Assembly: GCF_015644725.1 (NCBI RefSeq)
Contig: NZ_CP064795.1
Location: 3,594,501 to 3,658,500 of the forward strand
Reading direction: 5' to 3'
DNA: 64,000 nucleotides
From: Salinimonas marina
GTDB taxonomy: Bacteria; Pseudomonadota; Gammaproteobacteria; Enterobacterales; Alteromonadaceae
The notes beneath the pieces are model-generated. The model worked only from the letters and a program-made list of their open reading frames with translations. It had not been told where the DNA came from and did not search any database. Of this stretch, positions 58,005 to 64,000 are shown piece after piece (the first letter of the stretch is position 1; each line of letters begins with the position of its first letter). The translations under genes and the position numbers were made by a program.

Positions 58005-60476
58005 ATGTCCAAACGACAAAACCGACTGCTCTGGCTGGTTTCTGCATTCTCAATGATGATGCATTTACCTGTCGCCGCCAGTTCAGCGATACAGCAAACC
58101 AAAGGTGATTTTGAAGATAAATTCCGACAACTGGATACTGCGCTACCCACTCCAAATGTCTATCGTAACGCGGCCGGGGAGCCGGGCCATCAGTACTGGC
58201 AGCAACAAGTAGACTACGTCATTGATGTGAAACTGGACGAAGACAAGCGTCGCATAGAAGCATCAGAGCGCATCACCTACAAGAATAATTCTCCTGACAC
58301 CTTAAAGTATTTATGGGTGCAGCTGGATCAAAATAAGTTTCGCGATGACTCGATGTCAGCACTGTCCACCAGCTTTGGTGGTATTGGTAACCGCGGGCCA
58401 GCGACCCAGGCAGCCAGCGGCAGTAAGCCGGCCAAACTCAGCATGGGCGCGCTGCGTCGTCAGCAGTTTGTTGAAGATAACGAGCTGGGCTATCAAATCA
58501 ATAAAGTTGCTACTGCCAGTGGCACCAAGCTGGACTATGTCATTGTCGGCACGCTGATGCGTATTGATCTGGATCAGCCACTAAAACCTGGTGCGTCTAC
58601 CAAATTCGACATCGATTTTGCCTTTAATATTGTGGAAGAAGATGCCGTAAGCGCCCGTGCCGGGTACGAGCATTTCCCCGATGACGCCCGTGAAGGCGGC
58701 AATGATATCTTTTTGCTGGCCCAATGGTTCCCCCGTTTGGCGGCATACACCGATTATGAAGCCTGGACCAACAAAGAGTTTATTGGTCGCGGTGAATTTA
58801 CCCTGGAGTTTGGTGATTATGATGTCAATATCACCGTGCCGGCAGACCATATTGTGTCATCCACCGGGACCTTACAAAATGCCGGGGAAGTGCTGACGCA
58901 AACGCAGCGCGATCGCCTTGAAAAAGCCAAAGACGCAGAGCGCATCGTGTTTGTGGTAACGGCTGAAGAAGCTCTCGAAAACGAAAAAGAAGGGACTTCC
59001 AAAACCAAGACCTGGCGTTTCGAGGCCGATAACGTGCGTGATTTTGCCTGGGCTTCCTCGCGTAAATTCATGTGGGATGCCAGAGGGGTCAAGCAAGATA
59101 GCAAAGACACCCCGCATGTGATGGCCATGTCGTTTTACCCCAAAGAAGGCGGCGACCTGTGGAAAAAATACTCCACCGAAAGTGTCATTCATACCATTGA
59201 GGTCTACAACCGCTTCACCTTTAACTACCCATACCCGGTGGCCCAGTCGGTAAACGGTCCGGTGGGCGGCATGGAGTATCCAATGATCTCCTTCAACGGC
59301 CCGCGTACCGAATTGCAGGATGATGGTTCACGGACATATTCGTTAGCAGAAAAGCGCTTTCTGATTGGGGTGGTGATTCATGAAGTAGGGCACAACTACT
59401 TTCCGATGATAGTGAACTCTGATGAACGTCAGTGGACCTGGATGGATGAAGGCCTGAACAGCTTTCTGGACGGCATTGCCGGCCGCGAGTGGGATCCGAA
59501 CATTCCATGGGGCGTGGAGCCACGGGATATCACCGGTTACATGAAAGGCTCGTCACAGGTGCCGATTATGACGCAATCGGACTCGGTATTGCACCTGGGC
59601 CCGAATGCTTATACCAAGCCTGCGGCGGCACTGAACATTTTGCGGGAAACCATTCTTGGCCGTGAGCTGTTTGATTTTGCGTTTAGAGAGTATACGCGTC
59701 GCTGGATGTTTAAACGTCCTACGCCAGCTGATTTTTTCCGGACGATGGAAGAAGCCTCAGGGGTTGACCTGGACTGGTTCTGGCGTGGCTGGTTTTACTC
59801 TACCGATCACGTAGATATTGCCCTGGACCGGGTGTATAAGCTGCGGCTGGATACCGAAGATCCGGATATTGACCTGAAGCGTCAGCGCGATGCCGAGATG
59901 GAAAAACCCCTGTCCCTGACCGTTGAGCGCAACGAGCAGGAAGGACGTCAACTTTGGGTTGAACGGTTTGAGGACATTCGTGATTTTTACGATGACAACG
60001 ACCAGTACACCCCAACCAACAAAGACCGTAACAGTTACCAGAGCTTTTTGAAAAAACTAGAGCCTTGGGAACGCAAGGCCTTTGAGCGGGCGGTACGTGA
60101 AGATAAGAACTACTACGTGCTGGAATTTTCCAATGTGGGTGGCCTGGTTATGCCAATCCTGCTGGAACTGGAATTTGCCGATGGTACCAAGCAAAATATG
60201 CGCATCCCTGCTGAAATCTGGCGTCGTACACCCAAACAGGTTTCAAAACTGGTGGTGACCGACAAAAATAAAGAGCTGGTGAGTGTGGCGGTAGACCCAC
60301 GCTGGGAAACTGCCGATGTGGATGTAGAAAACAACTACTACCCGCGCCGGATTATTCCTTCGCGTATTGAAGCTTACAAGCGTAAGAAAAGCACTAGCCG
60401 GGTTTCCAAAGACCTGATGCAGGAAAGCAAAACTGAGCTGAAGAGCGAAAGTGATGACTCGGACGATGACAATTAA
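58005..60476 (+). CDS. Secreted M1 family metallopeptidase
   Basis: An 823-aa gluzincin. After a signal peptide (LLWLVSAFSMMMHLPVAASS) it has an aminopeptidase N-like N-terminal domain, the exopeptidase motif as VGGMEYPMISF, and the zinc site HEVGH (about residues 459-463) with the third ligand 18 residues later in WTWMDEGLNSF (HEXXH-X18-E). A conserved Tyr is likely in LGPNAYTKPA. The C-terminus is long, charged and ends in Asp-rich DDSDDDN. Probable periplasmic or surface aminopeptidase; the downstream DUF6702 gene overlaps it. Confidence 0.93.
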   Translation: MSKRQNRLLWLVSAFSMMMHLPVAASSAIQQTKGDFEDKFRQLDTALPTPNVYRNAAGEPGHQYWQQQVDYVIDVKLDEDKRRIEASERITYKNNSPDTLKYLWVQLDQNKFRDDSMSALSTSFGGIGNRGPATQAASGSKPAKLSMGALRRQQFVEDNELGYQINKVATASGTKLDYVIVGTLMRIDLDQPLKPGASTKFDIDFAFNIVEEDAVSARAGYEHFPDDAREGGNDIFLLAQWFPRLAAYTDYEAWTNKEFIGRGEFTLEFGDYDVNITVPADHIVSSTGTLQNAGEVLTQTQRDRLEKAKDAERIVFVVTAEEALENEKEGTSKTKTWRFEADNVRDFAWASSRKFMWDARGVKQDSKDTPHVMAMSFYPKEGGDLWKKYSTESVIHTIEVYNRFTFNYPYPVAQSVNGPVGGMEYPMISFNGPRTELQDDGSRTYSLAEKRFLIGVVIHEVGHNYFPMIVNSDERQWTWMDEGLNSFLDGIAGREWDPNIPWGVEPRDITGYMKGSSQVPIMTQSDSVLHLGPNAYTKPAAALNILRETILGRELFDFAFREYTRRWMFKRPTPADFFRTMEEASGVDLDWFWRGWFYSTDHVDIALDRVYKLRLDTEDPDIDLKRQRDAEMEKPLSLTVERNEQEGRQLWVERFEDIRDFYDDNDQYTPTNKDRNSYQSFLKKLEPWERKAFERAVREDKNYYVLEFSNVGGLVMPILLELEFADGTKQNMRIPAEIWRRTPKQVSKLVVTDKNKELVSVAVDPRWETADVDVENNYYPRRIIPSRIEAYKRKKSTSRVSKDLMQESKTELKSESDDSDDDN

Positions 60477-60996
60477 GCCTATGGGTCGTATGTTAAAACA
60501 ATGGGGCCTGGTGGCCCTGTTGTACAGCATCAGTGTCTCATTGCAGGCGCACCAGATAAAAGCGGCTATCACTACGGTACTGTTCAATCCAAGAACGGAA
60601 AATATCGAGGTGATGCATCGCTTTAATCTGCATGATGCCGAGCACGCGGTAAAAGCGTTATTTGACAAGCAGGCTGATATTCTTGATGACAAGACCACCC
60701 AGCAGCAATTTGCAGATTATGTGAGTGAGCGTTTTACCCTGCTTAACCGCCAGGAACAACCGCTGGGGCTGAAAATCATTGGGTATGAAACTCAGGGTAA
60801 GTTTTTCTGGGTGTATCAGGAGACCGAACAGCCACCGGCCTTGACCGGCTTGAAAATTCAGCATGATGCCTTACGCGATTTATGGCCATCACAAGTGAAT
60901 ACCCTTAATGTGGAAGGGGTAGGCGATGTTAAAACCCTGACGTTTGATGGCAATGCCACCTTGCTGGAAGTAGGCTTTAACTCGGCTCACCATTAA
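60466..60996 (+). CDS. DUF6702 family exported protein
   Basis: A ~176-aa protein with an N-terminal signal peptide (LVALLYSISVSLQAHQ) and the family pattern HQIKAAITTVLFNPRTENIE, EVMHRFNLHDAEHAV and ETEQPPALTGLKIQHDALRD. DUF6702 proteins of this sort accompany M1 peptidases; their role is unknown. The start could be ATG 60466, 60481 or 60490, as none has a strong ribosome binding site; the first overlaps the M1 stop by 11 bases. Confidence 0.85.
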   Translation: MTIKPMGRMLKQWGLVALLYSISVSLQAHQIKAAITTVLFNPRTENIEVMHRFNLHDAEHAVKALFDKQADILDDKTTQQQFADYVSERFTLLNRQEQPLGLKIIGYETQGKFFWVYQETEQPPALTGLKIQHDALRDLWPSQVNTLNVEGVGDVKTLTFDGNATLLEVGFNSAHH

Positions 60997-61018
60997 CCGG
61001 CAAAAATAAAGAAAAAAG

Positions 61019-61071
61019 CCTGGCAGGCAATCGGTTCTCAACTAGCAAAACATTATCTGTCAGGGTTTTTT
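61019..61071 (+). terminator. Possible terminator after DUF6702
   Basis: CCTGGCAG (61019-61026) pairs with CTGTCAGG (61057-61064, one G-U pair) across a 30-base loop and is followed by GTTTTTTATT. The long loop lowers confidence. Confidence 0.45.
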
Positions 61072-61111
61072 ATTGCCATAAAAGGTAAGTAAACACTTAC
61101 ACCCAAGGCAT

Positions 61112-61429
61112 TCACTGTTTTCCGTCGGTGGTCATGGAAAAGGGCATGCTCATTTCAGAGTCCACTTTTTCAGGCTCCCCCACCATCTCTTCATAGGGAG
61201 AATCGTAGGTCATCACTGCTTCTTTAACATGACAATGGGAAAAGGCCTGACGGATCTCTGCAGCGTTATTGAAGCGCTTGGGGCGGTCTTTATCCTTATC
61301 AAACACAATACCGGTCTTTTCACCAATGGTAAGTTTGAGGATATACACATTCATTTCAAATGACTGCACTTCTAATCGATCAATATCGGTAGAAGAATCG
61401 GTCACTTCGTTAAAGAAAAACTTATCCAT
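61112..61429 (-). CDS. DUF6482 family protein
   Basis: A 105-aa soluble acidic protein (MDKFFFNEVTDSSTDIDRLE). The middle VYILKLTIGEKTGIVFDKDK and RFNNAAEIRQAFSHCHVKEA match the DUF6482 pattern of marine gammaproteobacteria, for which no function is known. Monocistronic, between convergent DUF6702 and divergent DUF3014 genes. Confidence 0.8.
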   Translation of the reverse strand: MDKFFFNEVTDSSTDIDRLEVQSFEMNVYILKLTIGEKTGIVFDKDKDRPKRFNNAAEIRQAFSHCHVKEAVMTYDSPYEEMVGEPEKVDSEMSMPFSMTTDGKQ

Positions 61430-61732
61430 GGACGCTCCTGTTAATAAACGAATTGTCTATGGATACGCGACTACACTTAGACAGATTGATTTGCTGAATT
61501 AAATTCGCGCAAGCTTTTTGGGCTTTCGGACAGGTGGAACAACTGAAGCCGGGGAAAAAGATGAAGTAAGACACGCTCAAAAGCGATCAGATTGGGTACT
61601 TTTTGAGTAGGAAAATGTAGAAAGACAGAATTTGCCCTGTATTAAGAATAACAACTTTTCTGGACTGCGCACAAAGGGTATGATTTTTATTACAAAGTCG
61701 GTTCAAGGAATTAATTACATGGTGGAAATGTT
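61430..61732. other. Intergenic region between DUF6482 and DUF3014
   Basis: About 300 bp between divergent genes. It should contain both promoters, but I see no clear -35/-10 pair, no RNA gene and no repeat here. Confidence 0.4.
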
Positions 61733-62584
61733 ATGAGTGAAGATACCGAAAAGCGTACAGTGGCACCGCATATTGTGCTGGCTGTCATCATTGTTATTGT
61801 GATTCTGGCAGTGGTGTTCTGGCCTTCTGACGATGATAAGCCGACGCCGGCCGAAACCCAGCCCACCACCGAGGAACAGGCGCCTGCGCCCGTACCTGAA
61901 GAAGATAACTTTGAACCAGAGCCCGCGCCGGCCCCCGTGGATATTGACCCGGATCGTGAAGTGGAGCCGATGGAGCCACAACCAGAGCAAGCAGAGCCCG
62001 ACCCCCTGGACAGCAGCGATGACGGGATCCGCACCTCATTAGGCACGATTACCGAGGACCCGCAGGTTAATAGCTTGCTGGTTGATGAAGGGTTACTGCA
62101 ACGCTTTGTGGTGTCGGTAAACAATCTGGCCAACGATGAAATGGCTACCCAACAGCCACTGAAAGCCCCTGAGCAGGACTTCAGAGTGTACTCGCAAGCC
62201 GGTAAGCAATGGATTGATGCCGCCAGCTACAAACGCTACACACCCTATGTACAAATGATTGAGTCGATGGAAAATGAGGCGCTGCTGGACTTGTACCAGC
62301 AATACAAACCTCAGATACAACAAAAGTTTGCTGAAATTGGTAGTCCTGATAAGCCCTTCGACGAAGTGGCGATTTCAGCCATCAATCAGTTACTGGACAC
62401 GCCGGAAGTACCGGTGCCGGTGGAAGTATACAGCGACTCAGTGGCGTACAAATATGCCGACCCGCAACTGGAAAATCTTAGTGAGCCACAAAAGCAATTG
62501 CTACGCACCGGCCCGGATAATATGCGTCGGATAAAGGCCAAGCTTCGCGAAATCAAAGCGATGCTGGAAGACAATGGATCTTAG
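61733..62584 (+). CDS. DUF3014 family membrane-anchored protein
   Basis: A 283-aa protein with one membrane helix at residues ~12-30 (HIVLAVIIVIVILAVVFWPS), a Pro/Glu/Asp-rich linker (residues ~31-95) and a conserved globular domain (LVDEGLLQRFVVSVNNLAND; SYKRYTPYVQMIESME; LLDLYQQYKP) typical of DUF3014. Function unknown; probably periplasmic. It overlaps the DUF1285 gene by 11 bases, so the pair is co-translated. Confidence 0.9.
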   Translation: MSEDTEKRTVAPHIVLAVIIVIVILAVVFWPSDDDKPTPAETQPTTEEQAPAPVPEEDNFEPEPAPAPVDIDPDREVEPMEPQPEQAEPDPLDSSDDGIRTSLGTITEDPQVNSLLVDEGLLQRFVVSVNNLANDEMATQQPLKAPEQDFRVYSQAGKQWIDAASYKRYTPYVQMIESMENEALLDLYQQYKPQIQQKFAEIGSPDKPFDEVAISAINQLLDTPEVPVPVEVYSDSVAYKYADPQLENLSEPQKQLLRTGPDNMRRIKAKLREIKAMLEDNGS

Positions 62585-63146
62585 TCGGTTTAGCCAGCAG
62601 GTAACCGAGGCGGTAGACGGCGAAGCGCGCGCCCTGCCGCCGGTGGATAAGTGGGATCCGCCATTTTGCGGTGATATGGACATGGTCATCCGGCTGGATG
62701 GCTCCTGGCATTATCAAAATAGTCCGGTTGGACGCCAGTCGCTGGTAAAACTGTTTTCATCGGTACTTAAAAAAGAACAGGACCAGTATTATCTGGTAAC
62801 GCCGGTGGAAAAAGTCGGCATTCAGGTGGAGGACGTCCCGTTTATTGTCACGCAGTGGGAAGCCGAAGATGATGGCATTGTGTTTACCACCAATGTAGGT
62901 GAACGCTTTGCTCTTTCATCTAATCATCCGTTAGAGTTACGCATGCCACCGGCCGCGTTAAAGGCCCCCGATACCACGCCGATCCCGTATGTCTGTGTGC
63001 GCACGAATCTGTGGGCACGGCTGCACCAAAATGTTTACTACCAGCTGATTGAACAGGCACAGCGGCGTTCCCACAATGGCACCGAACAGCTTTACATTAC
63101 CAGTGAGTATGAACCGTTTATTATTGGTGAGATAGCCAGCGAGTAA
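62574..63146 (+). CDS. DUF1285 family protein
   Basis: A 190-aa soluble protein with the DUF1285 core: PPVDKWDPPFCGDMDMVIRL, GSWHYQNSPVGRQSLVKLFS, YLVTPVEKVGIQVEDVPF and VRTNLWARLHQNVYYQL. Structures of the family are known but the function is not. It follows DUF3014 with an 11-base overlap. Confidence 0.92.
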   Translation: MDLSRFSQQVTEAVDGEARALPPVDKWDPPFCGDMDMVIRLDGSWHYQNSPVGRQSLVKLFSSVLKKEQDQYYLVTPVEKVGIQVEDVPFIVTQWEAEDDGIVFTTNVGERFALSSNHPLELRMPPAALKAPDTTPIPYVCVRTNLWARLHQNVYYQLIEQAQRRSHNGTEQLYITSEYEPFIIGEIASE

Positions 63147-63234
63147 ATTCGCCTCGCACCTTCACATCTGCTTTACAACTGAGTACCGGGTACCCTACAG
63201 TAGTTTTTCCACTCAGCGTACAAAGAGCATGATA

Positions 63235-64000
63235 ATGAAGAAAAAGCTGGCGTTATTAGTAGCAGGCTGCTGTGCCAGCAGCCTGACCTTTGCCGATACC
63301 TATATTCACGCGGGTAAGGTCTTCACCGGCAACTCTGACACCTTACAATCCGAAATGACATTGATTGTGTCCGGCAACAAAATATCTGAGCTGGTGAAAG
63401 GCTATCAACAGCCCGGAGACAGCGATACCGTTATCAATCTCAAAAACAGTACCGTACTGCCGGGCCTGATGGATATGCATGTGCACTTGTCTTCCGAGCA
63501 CGGGGGCCCGCAAACCTACCTGGAACCCTATACGCTTAATGAAGCAGATTATGCGTATAAAGCCGCCAGCAATGCCAAAACGACCTTACATGCCGGGTTT
63601 ACCACCGTACGAAACCTCGGAGATGGCTACAATGAAACCGTGGCCCTGCGCAAAGCCATCGATAAAGGTTTGCTGCCCGGACCGCGCATTTTTACGGCGG
63701 CAAAATCCATTGCCACCACCGGCGGTCACGCTGATCCTAGCAATGGTATGGCCAAATCTATTCAACCGGATGTGGGGCCAGAACAGGGTGTCATCAATGG
63801 CGTAGCCCAGGCCCGGCAAGCGGTGCGTCAACGCTATAAAGACGGTGCCGATGTGATTAAAATCACCGCTACCGGGGGGTATTGAGTGTCGCCAAAAGTG
63901 GTCAGAATCCCCAGTTTATGACCGACGAGGTCAGCGCCATCGTCGACACCGCTAACGATTATGGTATGACGGTGGCGGTGCATGCTCATGGTAAAGAAGG
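63235..64000 (+). CDS. Exported amidohydrolase (imidazolonepropionase/Xaa-Pro dipeptidase-like), frameshifted and cut by window end
   Basis: A metal-dependent amidohydrolase. It has a signal peptide ([20 protein letters not shown]), the metal motif [17 protein letters not shown] (HxH), and [11 protein letters not shown]. The frame stops after ITATGGY at 63885, but the next frame continues with [20 protein letters not shown] and [10 protein letters not shown] (metal His) to the edge. The cause is the GGGGGG run 63874-63879, where seven are needed for T-G-G-V-L-S. ATG 63235 has a better-placed GAG than ATG 63229. The C-terminus lies outside the window. Confidence 0.88.

Overview
The window looks like ordinary core chromosome of a gammaproteobacterium of the Alteromonadales, most likely Alteromonadaceae. 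The basis is close protein resemblance to E. coli-type gammaproteobacterial GreB, Tex, NfuA, PlsB, LexA, IlvC, ComM and TamA/TamB, combined with an aa3-type cytochrome c oxidase cluster of the marine gammaproteobacterial kind, a large secreted M14 peptidase, S9 and M1 peptidases, and several DUFs common in that order. I see no prophage, insertion sequence, CRISPR array, rRNA or tRNA. About 58 genes are packed tightly, many with 4-base ATGA or GTGA overlaps.

Layout. 1-10 kb: a partial membrane protein, greB, arfB, a degenerate Hpt-like protein, tex, a SprA-related putative metalloprotease preceded by a tiny flagellar-rod-like protein, bioH, comF and an M14 peptidase. 10-13.5 kb: nfuA behind a good IscR type 1 site, a small membrane protein, a MATE transporter and a polysaccharide deacetylase. 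13.5-22.6 kb: the cox operon on the minus strand (ctaC-ctaD-ctaG-ctaE-SURF1-unknown-ctaA-ctaB-SCO1-GNAT) with a DUF2909 gene inserted on the plus strand. 23-34.8 kb: lexA with LexA boxes and terminator, DUF1456, an MDR oxidoreductase, a Tsx-like porin, a HelD-like helicase with zinc ribbons, a GAF histidine kinase, DUF2177, plsB and a Kelch lipoprotein. 34.8-44.3 kb: branched-chain amino acid synthesis (ilvE-ilvD-ilvA; divergent ilvY/ilvC) with a TRIC-type channel and comM between. 44.3-64 kb: Bcr/CflA transporter, S9 peptidase, tamA-tamB, an ECF sigma factor with a membrane partner, a 2-hydroxyacid dehydrogenase-thioesterase-proB run, an M1 peptidase with DUF6702, DUF6482, DUF3014, DUF1285 and a partial amidohydrolase.

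The most striking property of the sequence is that nine otherwise well-conserved genes (dinF/MATE, helD, ilvA, TRIC, comM, S9 peptidase, tamB twice, thioesterase, amidohydrolase) are each broken by a loss of exactly one base, mostly in G or C runs. Restoring one base per site gives full-length family members (ComM 506 aa, IlvA 511 aa, TamB 1254 aa). This points to homopolymer errors in the assembly rather than real gene decay, so these genes are annotated as single genes with a frameshift noted.

I did not find a clearly new multi-gene system. The better leads are the mini flagellar-rod-like protein with its SprA-related partner, the ECF sigma locus with a perfect 12-bp palindrome, the phosphoacceptor-less Hpt protein, and the helicase with C-terminal topoisomerase-type zinc ribbons.
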